This document shows positions 11,461-23,339 of a DNA stretch of 64,000 nucleotides, in pieces. The stretch is from contig NC_061508.1 in NCBI RefSeq assembly GCF_022539505.1, positions 269,210,736 through 269,274,735 on the forward strand. Reading direction: 5' to 3'. The notes under the pieces are model-generated. The model saw nothing but the letters and a program-made list of their open reading frames with translations. It was not told the origin of the DNA and made no database searches. How positions within the stretch are numbered: the first letter of the stretch is position 1; every line of letters starts with the position of its first letter. Origin of the DNA: Lolium rigidum (taxonomy: Eukaryota > Streptophyta > Magnoliopsida > Poales > Poaceae). Both the position numbers and the translations under genes were made by a program.

Positions 11461-11472
11461 AATGATGGTACA
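9536..11472 (+). mobile_element. Element A: Ty1/copia, left visible segment
   Basis: This is protease-end to integrase coding of a copia element whose RT to LTR part is at 26854-28669. The two parts are separated by element D; GTACA at 11468-11472 is duplicated at 26854-26858. The upstream gag and LTR should lie left of element B, outside the window. Confidence 0.88.
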
Positions 11473-13380
11473 TGTCAACACCCGGATTTTTAAGTCCAGA
11501 TGCCTATTATGCCATACATCGCAATTCCAGGAAGATTGTTGTTGCGAGACATAACAGTCGATATCATAAGTCATCATTCATTACAAACCATAGTCGTCTT
11601 ACAAATTCAGATCACATGATCCAATATTACACAAATAGTTGATCTAATGATCAACGAACACATTACATAGCGGAAGCGTAATAGAAGTGGACTATCTAAT
11701 CCACATGCCAACGCTTGACGTTAGAAGAACTCCTAGTTGGTGTAGACGTCCTGCTGGCCGTCATCTTCATACTGCAGCTCCTCTTCATAGTCTGGCCATT
11801 TGAATAGCCAGGGACACAGCCGTGAGTACTTTAAAGTACTCGCAAACTAATACTAATGTAAGTACTATCAATTCTAGTAAAGGGGGTACGTAAGCGCTAG
11901 CTGTATTTGCATAAAGCCAATTTTAGTTCACAAGCATTTGATAAAAGACTCTTCATATGCTAACTAACTCAAGTGGGAACATTAGTGTCATTCCCACAAC
12001 TCAGTTGTGATTCAAGTCAAGTCACCATTCAATTCACCAACCCTTTTCAAGAAAACATCTGACACCGGAAATAGTATGGCCTTTCCAACCGTCCGTAACC
12101 GTGGACACGGCTATTCGAATAGATTTACACTCTGCAGAGGTTGCACACTTGTGCCACAACATTTGATTACATCGTCAGGGATAACCCTGAATCATTGTAA
12201 CTCAGTACGCGGATCATCAACCATAACCTTTCACTTACATACCCTAGTATAGGTACCTCTCCCCATGAGCTTGGCCTCCCAGTGAAGACAAACCGTCAGC
12301 ACTGGGAACCGCACGAGGGCTTGGGCCGTACATTCACCTCATTTCACATCATTTCACTTTCAACGGAGGCAGCCTCGGCATAACCCCTATGATGCTTGTT
12401 CAGAGGGAACCCATACTAAGATGCATAAACTTCCAGTTAAGCCCTACCCATAATCAGGTATTGTGGGGGTACTCAAAAATTGGAAAGGTATCGCATTCAA
12501 ACCAACCATCAGTTTTTATCAAAATTCACCAGGTCATTCAAGTCACCTTCACCTTCAAAATCTTTCAATAGAATGACTCATCATTCCAAGGTTTTCAAAG
12601 TCATTTCACTTCACAAATTCCAATCTAGAGTAGTCCAATTTTATTTGTTAGCACTAGCAACTAGTCATGAGGGGTGCTACTTAGCTCATAAGCTTCTTAG
12701 GCTAAGTTTGATACTCTTGCTCTACTCTATACTTAGACCAAAGTTAACTATAAAAGTAAGCTTTAAATAAACAAAGTAAAAACTTGCAAGATATAAACTT
12801 GGGATAGGATCATTGAACATAAGGTAAAGTGGAATGGTGCCTTGCTCAAGAGAGCTTTGCCCTTGCAAGAATATTAGCTTGCCTTGCTTGGTGTACCGAT
12901 CAATGTGGTCTTCCTCTTCCTGGTAGTAGACCTCCTCCTCCTGGTACTCCTCGGTACTAGCGTCTAAAAATGGATACGAGATAACAATCACCAAACAATA
13001 CTTAAGGGGACTACTTAGCCTTAATGGCTCACTCAAGATGATCTATCATCATCACCAACATTCATACTAGGGTTTTACTTCTATTTACTTTGAAAAATAA
13101 ATTCCTCTCATTGAAAATGTTTATTAGGGTTTCTATTGATTTTCTTTGGAGAAATAATTTCCTCTCATTACAATTATTAACTAGTGCTTCTCTTTAGTTC
13201 TTTGAGGAAATAATTTCCTATCATTAAATCTTGTTAATATTTAAGTTCCTCAAATACTAAGTATGAGATCATGTTGACCAAGGTCAACACTTTATAATCA
13301 CTATTTGGGGAAAAAGATTTAAATGAGATTCATCATCTCATGTAATTTAAATATTACTTTGATTTAAGATCCACAAGTGA
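11473..13380 (-). repeat. 3' LTR of D, outer half
   Basis: This matches 22393-24870 of the right LTR base for base apart from small indels and the absence of element G. At 13380/13381 it switches to element E sequence without a clean element end, so the inner half of this LTR has been lost. Confidence 0.88.
11824..11841. repeat. Palindrome GAGTAC/GTACTC in the left LTR of D
   Basis: An 18-base perfect palindrome, GAGTACTTTAAAGTACTC, followed on the minus strand by a short acidic reading frame ending near 11733. See 22745-22762 for the other LTR. Confidence 0.9.
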
Positions 13381-14254
13381 AACCAAGGTTTATCGAACCG
13401 GGGAGGAGCCAAGAAGCACGTTGAAGGTTGATGGCGGAGAGGTGTAGTGCGGCGCAACGCCGGGGATTCGGCGCCAACGTGGACACCGCACAGCACAATC
13501 ACGGAACTTTGCCCCAACGTAGCAGTGAGGTTGTCAATCTCACCAGGCTTGCTTTAAACGAAGGATTAGATGTATAGTGTGGATGATGGGTTGTTTGCGA
13601 AAACGATGAGAACAATTGCAGCAGGTTGTATTTCGGTTGTAAAGAATAGGTCCGGGGTCCACAGTTCACTAGTGGTGTCTCTCCATAAGATAGCAGATGT
13701 TGGGTGAACAAATTACGGTTGGACGATTGACAAATAAAGAAGGCATAACAATGCACTACATATATCATGATGAGTACTATGAGATTTAATCGGGCAATTA
13801 CGACAAAGTACATAGTCGGCTATCCGGCAGCATCTATGCCAAAAGTCCACCTTGGAGTTATCATCCGAACCCCTCCGGTATTAAGTTGTAAACAACGAAC
13901 AATTGCATTAAGTATGGTGCGTAATGTAATCAGCACAAATATCCTTAGACAAAGCATCGATGTTTTATCCCTAGTGGCAACGGCATATCCACAACTTTAG
14001 AAGGCACTTGCGGCCAACTGTCCCCGGATTCAATGGAGGCATGAACCCACTATCGAGCATAAATATACTCCCTCTTGGAGTCACAAGTATCAACTGGCCG
14101 AGCCTCTACTAGCCTCGGGAGAGCATGCAAGAACATAAATAACATATATGATAGATTGATAATCAACTTGACATAGTATTCAATGACTCATCGGATCCCA
14201 ACAAACACAACATGAAGGATTACAAATAGATGATCTTGATCATGATAGAGCAGG
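13381..14254 (-). repeat. Element E: Athila-type LTR fragment, left part
   Basis: Homologous to the LTRs of element F (for example 14340-15215) but lacking the outer 85 bases. E is inferred to be an LTR of a second member of the same family, split by F and continuing at 20963. Confidence 0.8.
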
Positions 14255-15854
14255 CGATGGCGTGTATTTCACACGTTCGTTGGGCAACCCCAAGAGGAAG
14301 GTATGATGAGCACAGCGGCAAGTTTTCCCTCGAGAAAGAAACCAAGGTTTATCGAACCGGGAGGAGCCAAGAAGCACGTTGAAGGTTGATGGCGGCGGGA
14401 TGTAGTGCGGCGCAACACCGGAGATTCCGGCGCCAACGTGGAACCTGCACAACACAACCAAAGTACTTTGCCCCAACGAAAGCGGTGAGGTTGTCAATCT
14501 CACTGGACTTGCTTGTAACAAAGGATTAACCGTATTGTGTGGAAGATGATTGTTTGCGAGAAAACGGTAAAAACAAGTATTGCGGTAGATTGTATTTCGG
14601 TAAAAAGAATGGACCGGGGTCCACGGTTCACTAGAGGTGTCTCTCCCATAAGACGAACAGCATGTTGGGTGAACAAATTACGGTTGGGCAATTGACAAAT
14701 AAAGAGAGCATGACAATGCACATACATATCATGATGAGTATAGTGAGATTTAATTGGGCATTACGACAAAGTACATAGACCGCCATCCAAGTGCATCTAT
14801 GCCTAAAAAGTCCACCTTCGAGGTTATCATCCGAACCCCTCCCGGTATTAAGTTGCAAAGCAACGGACAATTGCATTAAGTATGGTGCGTAATGTAATCA
14901 ACAACTACATCCTTAGACATAGCATCAATGTTTTATCCCTAGTGGCAACGGCACAACACAACCTTAGAACTTTACATCCTTGTCCCAGGTGTCAATGCGA
15001 GGCATGAACCCACTATCGAGCATAAGTACTCCCTCTTGGAGTTAAAAGCATCTACTTGGCCAGAGCATCTACTAGTAACGGAGAGCATGCAAGATCATAA
15101 ACAACACATAAGCATAACTTTGATAATCAACATAACAAGTATTCTCTATTCATCGGATCCCAACAAACGCAACATATAGAATTACATATAGATGATCTTG
15201 ATCATGATAGGCAGCTCACAAGATCCGACAATGATAGCACAATGGGGAGAAGACAACCATCTAGCTGCTGCTATGGACCCATAGTCCGGGGGTAGACTAC
15301 TCACTCATCACTCCGGAGGCGACCATGGCGGTGTAGAGTCCTCCGGGAGATGATTCCCCTCTCCGGCGGGGTGCGGGAGGCGATCTCCGAGATCCCCGAG
15401 ATGGGATCGGCGGCGACGGCGTCTCGGTAATGTTTTCCGTATCGTGGCTCTCGGTGCGGGGGTTTCGTCACGGAGGCTATTAAGTAGGCGGAAGGGCAGA
15501 GTCGAGAGGCGGCACGGGGGCCCACACCACGGGCGGCGCGGCCAGGGGGGGCCGCGCCGCCCTAGGGTTTGGCCACCTCGTGGCCCCTCTTCGTCTCGTC
15601 TTCGGTCTTACGGAAGCTTCGTGAGAAAATAGGCCTACGGGCTTTTATTTCGTCCAATTCCGAGAATATTTCTTTACTAGGATTTACTGAAACCAAAAAC
15701 AGCGAGAAAACGACAGCTGGCACTTCGGCATCTTGTTAATAGGTTAGTTCCGGAAAATGCACGAATATGACATAAAGTGTGCATAAAACATGTAGATAAC
15801 ATCAATAATGTGGCATGGAACACAAGAAATTATCGATACGTTGGAGACGTATCG
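14255..15854 (-). repeat. 3' LTR of F
   Basis: About 1.6 kb, nearly identical to 19366-20962. Both ends are mutated: CGATGG replaces TGATGG at 14255 and GTATCG replaces GTATCA at 15854. Confidence 0.88.
15531..15562. repeat. GC-only hairpin in an LTR of F (13-bp perfect arms)
   Basis: GGGCGGCGCGGCC (15531-15543) and GGCCGCGCCGCCC (15550-15562) are exact reverse complements around a 6-base loop. The other LTR keeps 11 bp of this stem (20645-20655 with 20662-20672). Confidence 0.92.
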
Positions 15855-15871
15855 AGCATCCCCAAGCTTAG
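15855..15871 (-). other. Polypurine tract of F
   Basis: On the minus strand CTAAGCTTGGGGATGCT precedes the 3' LTR start. Near-copies occur inside F at 17754-17768, 17815-17829 and 18927-18940. Confidence 0.75.
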
Positions 15872-18461
15872 TTACGCTCGTCCCGAGCGGGTAAAACGAT
15901 AACAAAGATAATTTCGGAGTGACATGCCATCATAAACTTGATCATACTATTTGTAAAGCATATGTAGAGAATGCGGCGATCAAAACAATGTGTATGACAT
16001 GAGTAAACAAGTGAATCATAAAGCAAAGACTTTTCATGAATAGTACTTCAAGACAAGCATCAATAAGTCTTGCATAAGAGTTAACTCATAAAGCAATAAT
16101 TCAAAGTAAAGGTATTGAAGCAACACAAAGAAGATTAAGTTTCAGCGGTTGCTTTCAACTTGTAACATGTATATCTCATGGATATTGTCAACATAGAGTA
16201 ATATAATAAGTGCAATAAGCAAGTATGTAGGAATCAATGCACGAGTTCACACAAGTGTTTGCTTCTTGAGGTGGAGAGAAATAGGTGAGCTGACTCAACA
16301 TTGAAAGTAAAAGAATGGTCCTCATAGAGGAAAAGCATCGATTGCTATATTTGTGCTAGAGCTTTGATTTTGAAAACATGAAACAATTTTGTCAACGGTA
16401 GTAATAAAGCATATGCATCATGTAAATTATATCTTATAAGTTGCAAGCCTCATGCATAGTGTACTAATAGTGCCCGCACCTTGTCCTAATTAGCTTGGAC
16501 TACCTGGATTATCACCGCAATACATATGCTTTAACCAAGTATCACAAAGGGGTACCTCTATGCCGCTTGTACAAAGGTCTAAGGAGAAAGCTCGCATTTG
16601 GATTTCTCGCTTTTGATTATTCTCAACTTAGACATCCATACAGGGACAACATAGACAACGAGATAATGGACTCCTCTTTTAATGCTTTAAGCATTCAACA
16701 ACAATTAATTCTTTTCTCATTAGAGATTTGAGGATGTTTGTCCAAAGCTGAAACTTCCACCATGGAATCATGGCTTTAGTTAGCGGCCCAATGTTCTTCT
16801 CTCACAATATGCATGCTCAAACCATTCAACTCGGTGTAGATCGCCCTTACTTCGGACAAGACGAACATGCATAGCAACTCACATGAAATTCAACAATGAA
16901 TAGTTGATGGCGTTCCCCGATAAACATGGTTATCGCACAACAAGCAACTTAATAAGAGATAAAGTGCATAATTACATATTCAATACCACAATAGTTTTTA
17001 AGCTATTTGTCCCATGAGCTATATATTGCAAAGGTGAATGATGGAATTTTAAAGGTAGCACTCAAGCAATTTACTTTGGAATGGCGGATAAATACCATGT
17101 AGTAGGTAGGTATGGTGGACACAAATGGCATAGTGGTTGGCTCAAGTATTTTGGATGCATGAGAAGTATTCCCTCTCGATACAAGGTTTAGGCTAGCAAG
17201 GCTTATTTGAAACAAACACAAGGATGAACCGGTACAGCAAAACTCACATAAAAGACATATTGTAAACATTATAAGACTCCATACCGTCTTCCTTGTTGTT
17301 CAAACTCAATACTAGAAATTATCTAGACTCTTAGAGAAACCAAATATGCAAACCAAATTTTAGCATGCTCTATGTATTTCTTCATTAATGGGTGCAAAGC
17401 ATATGATGCAAGAGCTTAAACATGAGCACAACAATTGCCAAGTATCACATTACCCAAGACATTTATAGCAATTACTACATGTATCATTTTCCAATTCCAA
17501 CCATATAACAATTTAACGAAGGAGAAACTTCGCCATGAATACTATGAGTAGAAACCAAGGACATATTTGTCCATATGCTACAGCGGAGCGTGTCTCTCTC
17601 CCATAAAGTGAATGCTAGGATCCATTTTATTCAAACAAAACAAAAACAAAAACAAACCGACGCTCCAAGCAAAAGCACATAAGATGTGGCGGAATAAAAA
17701 TGTAGTTTCGGGGGAGGAACTGATAATTTGTTGATGAAGAAGGGGATGCCTTGGGCATCCCCAAGCTTAAGCAGCTTGAGTCTTCTTGATATATGCAGGG
17801 GTGAACCACCGGGTGCATCCCCAAGCTTAGAGCTTTCACTCTCCTTGATCATGTTGCATCATACTCCTCTCTTGATCCTTGAAAACTTCCTCCACACCAA
17901 ACTCGAAACAACTCATTAGAGGGTTAGTGCACAATATAAATTGACATATTCAGAGGTGACACAATCATTCTTAACACTTCTGGACATTGCATAATGCTAC
18001 TGGACATTAGTGGATCAAAGAAATTCATCCAACATAGCGAAAGAGGCAATGCGAAATAAAAGGCAGAATCTGTCAAAACAGAACAGTTCGTATTGACGAA
18101 TTTTAAAATGGCACCAGACTTGCTCAAATGAAAATGCTCAAATTGAATGAAAGTTGCGTACATATCTGAGGATCATGCACGTAAATTGGCATAATTTTCT
18201 GAGCTTCCTGCAGGGCAGTGGGCTCAGATTCGTGACAGCAAAGAAATCTGGAACTGCGCAGTAATCCAAATCTAGTACTTACTTTTCTATCAACGACTTA
18301 ACTTGGCACAACAAAACTCAAAACTAAGATAAGGAGAGGTTGCTACAGTAGTAAACAACTTCCAAGACACAAATATAAAACAAAGTACTGTAGCAAAATA
18401 ACACATGGGTTATCTCCCAAGAAGTTCTTTCTTTATAGCCATTAAGATGGGCTCAGCAGTT
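15872..18461 (-). other. Non-coding internal region of F
   Basis: About 2.6 kb between the ORF and the polypurine tract. No protein with retroelement features was found. Two copies of the polypurine-like motif GCATCCCCAAGCTTA (plus strand) lie 61 bases apart at 17754 and 17815. Confidence 0.65.
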
Positions 18462-19101
18462 TTAATGATGCACTCGCAAGAAATAGTATTTGAAGCAAAA
18501 GAGAGCATCAAGAGGCAAATTCAAAACACATTTAAGTCTAACATGCTTCCTATGCATAGGAATCTTGTAAATAAACAAGTTCATGAAGAGCAAAGTAACA
18601 AGCATAGGAAGATAAAACAAGTGTAGCTTCAAAAATTTCAGCACATAGAGAGGTGTTTTAGTAACATGAAAATTTCTACAACCATATTTTCCTCTCTCAT
18701 AATAACTTTCAGTAGCATCATGAGCAAACTCAACAATATAACTATCACATAAAGCATTCTTATCATGAGTCTCATGCATAAAATTATTACTCTCCACATA
18801 AGCATAATCAATTTTATTAGTTGTAGTGGGAGCAAATTCAACAAAGTGGCTATCATCATATATAGGAGGCATATTGTAAGCTTCGGGGACTAAAAAGATC
18901 ATGCTCATCAGAGCCAGCTTCCCCAAGCTTAGAATTTTCCATAGCATTAGCAACAATGGTGTTCAAAGCATCCATAGTAATAACATTCCCATTAGCATGC
19001 ATATAAAGTTCCATGGGTTTTTTAATTCTCTCTTCAAACACATCATGTCCTAATTCAAGATAAAGTTCATAAAGATCTCTCATATTTTTGTTGTTTTCCA
19101 T
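18462..19101 (-). pseudogene. Single ORF of element F, function unknown, one frameshift
   Basis: The ATG at 19101 opens a reading frame 230 bases after the primer site, where gag would normally start. The first 65 residues are acidic and polar (MENNKNMRDLYELYLELGHD, then KKPMELYMHANG). A one-base shift near 18885-18893 moves the frame into a second part (MPPIYDDSHFVEFAPTT, DKNALCDSYIVEFAHD). Its last 60 residues contain strongly hydrophobic stretches (LHLFYLPMLVTLLFMNLFIY). This suggests one or two membrane segments, unlike a normal gag. I recall similar hypothetical proteins from other pooid non-autonomous elements but know no function. No zinc knuckle is present. Confidence 0.6.
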
Positions 19102-19335
19102 TATGCTTAACTAGTGAAATAAAAACATGCATGATATTAAGTAAAGTAAAACAAGTAACTAATTTTTTTGTGTTTTTGATATAGAGAACAAGATAGTAAA
19201 TAAAGTAAAACTAGCAACTAATTTTTTTGTATTTTGATATAGTGCAGCAAACAAAGTAGTAAATAAAATAAAGCAAGACAAAAACAAAGTAAAGAGATTG
19301 AGAAGTGGAGACTCCCCTTGCAGCGTGTCTTGATC

Positions 19336-19353
19336 TCCCGAGCAACGGCGCCG
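19336..19353 (-). other. Primer-binding region of F
   Basis: The minus strand reads GGCGCCGTTGCTCGGGA about 12 bases inside the LTR end. It is close to TGGCGCCGTTGCCGGGGA, which I know as the Asp-tRNA-type site of Athila elements. Confidence 0.65.
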
Positions 19354-19365
19354 AGAAAATATGCT

Positions 19366-20962
19366 TGATGGCGTGTATTTCACACGTTCGTTGGGCAACC
19401 CCAAGAGGAAGGTATGATGAGCACAGCAGCAAGTTTTCCCTCAGAAAGAAACCAAGGTTTATCGAACCGGGAGGAGCCAAGAAGCACGTTGAAGGTTGAT
19501 GGCGGCGGGATGTAGTGCGGCGCAACACCGGAGATTCCGGCGCCAACGTGGAACTGCACAACACAACCAAAGTACTTTGCCCCAACGAAACGGTGAGGTT
19601 GTCAATCTCACCGGCTTCTTTGTAACAAAGGATTAACCGTATTGTGTGGAAGATGATTGTTTGCGAGAAAACGGTAGAAACAAGTATTGCGGTAGATTGT
19701 ATTTCGGTATAAGAGAATTGGACCGGGGTCCACGGTTCACTAGAGGTGTCTCTCCCATAAGACGAACGGCATGTTGGGTGAACAAATTACGGTTGGGCAA
19801 TTGACAAATAAAGAGAGCATGACAATGCACATACATATCATGATGAGTATAGTGAGATTTAATTGGGCATTACGACAAAGTACATAGACCGCCATCCAAG
19901 CTGCATCTATGCCTAAAAGTCCACCTTCGAGGTTATCATCCGAACCCCCTCCGGTATTAAGTTGCAAAGCAACGAGACAATTGCATTAAGTATGGTGCGT
20001 AATGTAATCAACAACTACATCCTTAGACATAGCATCAATGTTTTATCCCTAGTGGCAACGACACAACACAACCTTAGAACTTTTAGTCTTGTCCCGAGTG
20101 TCAATGCGAGGCATGAACCCACTATCGAGCATAAGTACTCCCTCTTGGAGTTAAAAGCATATACTTGGCCAGAGCATCTACTAGTAACGGAGAGCATGCA
20201 AGATCATAAACAACACATAAGCATAACTTTGATAATCAACATAACAAGTATTCTCTATTCATCGGATCCCAACAAACGCAACATATAGAATTACATATAG
20301 ATGATCTTGATCATGATAGGCAGCTCACAAGATCCGACAATGATAGCACAATGGGGAGAAGACAACCATCTAGCTACTGCTATGGACCCATAGTCCAGGG
20401 GTAGACTACTCACTCATCACTCCGGAGGCGACCATGGCGGTGTAGAGTCCTCCGGGAGATGAATTCCCCTCTCCGGCGGGAGTGCGGAGAGCGATCTCGA
20501 GGATCCCCGAGATGGGATCGGCGGCGACGGCGTCTCGGTAATGTTTTCCGTATCGTGGCTCTCGGTCTGGGGGTTTCGTCACGGAGGCTATTAAGTAGGC
20601 GGAAGGGCAAGTCGAGGGGCGGCACGGGGGCCCACACCATGGGCCGGCGCGGCCCAGGGGGGGCCGCGCCGCCTGGGGTTGGCACCCCGTGGCCCCTCTT
20701 CGTCTCGTCTTCGGTCTTCGGAAGCTTCGTGAGAAAATAGGCCTCCTGGGCTTTTATTTCGTCCAATTCGAGAATATTTCTTTACTAGGATTTACTGAAA
20801 CCAAAAACAGCGAGAAACGACAAGCGGCACTTCGGCATCTTGTTAATAGGTTAGTTCCGAGAAAATGCACGAATATGACATAAAGTGTGCATAAAACATG
20901 TAGATAACATCAATAATGTGGCATGGAACACAAGAAATTATCGATACGTTGGAGACGTATCA
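19366..20962 (-). repeat. 5' LTR of F
   Basis: 1,597 bp, from TGATGGCG to GACGTATCA on the plus strand. It pairs with 14255-15854, with scattered substitutions and one- or two-base indels. Confidence 0.88.
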
Positions 20963-21433
20963 TCATGTTAGGCAGCTCACAAGATCTGACAATGATAGCA
21001 CAATAGGGAGAAGACGACCATCTAGCTACTTGCCTATGGACCCGCCGAGTCCGGGGTGAACTACTCACTCATCGACTCCGGAGGCGACCATGGCGGTGAA
21101 GAGTCCTGGGAGATGATTCCCCTCTCCCGGCAGGGGTGCGCCGGAGCGAGGCCTCGTCCCTGAATCCCGGGAAGATGGGATTGGCGGCGGCGGCGCTCTG
21201 GAAGGTTTTCCGTCGTCGTGGCTCTCGGTCTTGGGGGTTTCGCGACGGAGGCTTTAAGTAGGCGGAAGGGCAGGTCAGAGGGCGCCGCGGGGGGCCCCAC
21301 ACGCCGGGGCCGCACGGGCCGGCTTCGTGAGCCGCGCCGCCCTGTTGTGGCGGCGCCTCGTGGCCCCACTTCGTAAGTCCTCCGGTCTTCGCTGGAAGCT
21401 TCGTGGAAAAATAGGCCCCTGGGCGTTGATTTC
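20963..21433 (-). repeat. Element E: Athila-type LTR fragment, right part
   Basis: Resumes the LTR sequence of E after F (TCATGTTAGGCAGCTCAC) and runs into the assembly gap. It is more diverged from F's LTRs than they are from each other. Confidence 0.8.
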
Positions 21434-21533
21434 NNNNNNNNNNNNNNNNNNNNNNNNNNNNNNNNNNNNNNNNNNNNNNNNNNNNNNNNNNNNNNNNNNN
21501 NNNNNNNNNNNNNNNNNNNNNNNNNNNNNNNNN
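21434..21533. other. Assembly gap (100 N)
   Basis: A run of exactly 100 N, likely a placeholder of unknown true length. It hides the end of E and an unknown amount of D's interior. Confidence 0.98.
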
Positions 21534-21698
21534 CAACAACACTTTTTTATTCATACCAAACATCACACATTACAAAGCTAACACACCGTTGGTTTGAAGA
21601 ACCATTCATTCGCTCTACGATACAAGGGGATCCTGATACAAACTCACACCTACTCAAGTGCTTTAGGGATGCTACTCTTCATGGTGGGTTCCTCATCT

Positions 21699-22162
21699 TC
21701 AGGGGTAATGTTCTTGACGAAAGGCGAGGGCGTTGTCCAACTCCTTGCGAGTCTTGTACATCTGCAGAATCCCGAGTGTGCTACATAGTGGTTCATCTCC
21801 GTGTGCGGGGGCATGGTCATGCAATTCCCATAGGGTCATGTCTTGGGTAGTAGATAGACGAGTGTTCTTGATTTTGTTCTCATTTTGTCCACAGAGCAGG
21901 CAATTGCTTCTTGCAGCTATTAGTCTTGTGATGTTTCCCGTTACCGAAAACCATAGGTTTCCATGGTAAGGTTCAAGCTTTCTTCGTAGATCTGCATTAA
22001 CTTCCCACCAGAGGTTGTGTTCCCGACTGACTGATTATTGGGGTATTCGAAAGAACTCGGGATACGGGCGTCCTAGATATTCAACCAGTTGTGTTTCAAA
22101 TCCTTCTCGAACATTAGGTTTCCTCCGTGGCCAAGCTGATAGGACTTGCAGGTGTACTCCAT
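21699..22162 (-). pseudogene. Relic of an ORF upstream of gag (orf0-like) in D
   Basis: On the minus strand an ATG at 22162 follows a 3'-splice-site-like TTGCTCACAG. The frame begins MEYTCKSYQLGHGG and after indels continues in other frames (VEYLGRPYPEFFRIP, then NLWWEVNADLRRKLEPYHGN, then MYKTRKELDNALAF), stopping at 21699. Length (about 150 codons) and position, directly behind the primer site and well before any gag, match the extra ORF of element K. The shared plan is only an inference from layout and a few aligned residues. Function unknown. Confidence 0.4.
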
Positions 22163-22376
22163 CTGTGAGCAATTTAGGATGAGTAAGTTAGAGAAGTGTC
22201 AAGTGTGCCAAATTTTTATGTAGGATTACAAGGAAAAGTAGAGCATGGGTTTCTCATTTCGAAAAGATCTCAAGGGTAAGAGTAAGAATAACTTTTCATA
22301 AATATTCACTTCATTTGTTTTGAAACTAAGTTTTTCAGACATCCATTCTAACTAGGGTCTCCTAAGGTCAAACAAT

Positions 22377-22390
22377 GGCTCTGGTACCAA
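22377..22390 (-). other. Primer-binding site of D (initiator-Met type)
   Basis: TTGGTACCAGAGCC on the minus strand, two bases after the LTR end. It differs by one base from the usual TGGTATCAGAGC complement of initiator Met tRNA. Confidence 0.8.
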
Positions 22391-22744
22391 CTTGTCAACA
22401 CCCGGATTTTTAAGTCCAAATGCCTATTATGCCATACATCGCAATCCCAGGAAGACTGTTGTTGCGAGACATAACAGTCGATATCATAAGTCATCATTCA
22501 TTACAAACCATAGTCGTCTTACAAATTCAGATCACATGATCCAATATTACACAAATAGTTGATCTAATGATCAACGAACACATTACATAGCTTAAGCGTA
22601 ATAGAAGTGGACTATCTAATCCACATGCCAACACTTGACGTTAGAAGAACTCCTAGTTGGTGTAGACGTCATGCTGGCCGTCATCTTCATACTGCTGCTC
22701 CTCTTCATAGTCTGGCCATTTGAATAGCCAGGGACACGTACCGT

Positions 22745-22762
22745 GAGTACTTTAAAGTACTC
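22745..22762. repeat. Palindrome GAGTAC/GTACTC and short acidic frame in the right LTR of D
   Basis: The 18-base perfect palindrome repeats that at 11824-11841. Downstream on the minus strand a stop-free frame reads WPDYEEEQQYEDDGQHDVY and ends at a TAG at 22653-22655. It has no in-frame ATG. Element K has an equivalent arrangement. Confidence 0.85.
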
Positions 22763-23339
22763 GCAAACTAATACTAATGTAAGTACTATCAATTCTAGTA
22801 AGGGGGTGCTAAGCGCTAGTTGTATTTGCATAAAGCCAATTTTAGTTCACAAGCATTTGATAAAAGACTCTTCATATGCTAACTAACTCAAGTGGGAACA
22901 TTAGTGTCATTCCCACAACTCAGTTGTGATTCAAGTCAAGTCACCATTAAATTCACCAACCGTTTTCAAGAAAACATCTGACACCGGAAATAGTATGGCC
23001 TTTCCAACCGTCTTTAACCGTGGACATGGCTATTCGAATAGATTTACACTCTGCAGAGGTTGCACACTTGTGCCACAACATTTGATTACATCCGTCAGGG
23101 ATAACCCTGAATCATCGTAACTCAGTACGCGGATCATCAACCATAACCTTTCACTTACATACCCTAGTATAAGTACCTCTCCCCATGAGCTTGGCCTCCC
23201 AGTGAAGACAAACCGTCAGCCTGGGAACTGCACAGGGCTTGGGCCGTACATTCACCTCATTTCACATCATTTCACTTTCAACGGAGGCAGCCTCGGCATA
23301 ACCCTATGATGCTTGTTCAGAGGGAACCCATACTAAGAT

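Larger units (their letters stand above)
14255..20962 (-). mobile_element. Element F: non-autonomous Athila-type retrotransposon
   Basis: This 6.7-kb element has two LTRs (14255-15854 and 19366-20962), an Asp-type primer-binding region next to the right LTR and a polypurine tract next to the left LTR. It is therefore a minus-strand element. The internal region is only 3.5 kb and encodes one short broken ORF, with no protease, RT or integrase. The LTR start TGATACGTCTCC and the primer site are Athila-like. It must rely on enzymes from related elements. Outer flanks do not show a simple 5-bp duplication. Confidence 0.85.

Noticed and set aside
21069..21581. ORFs crossing the run of N
   Set aside because: Artefact of translating the gap.
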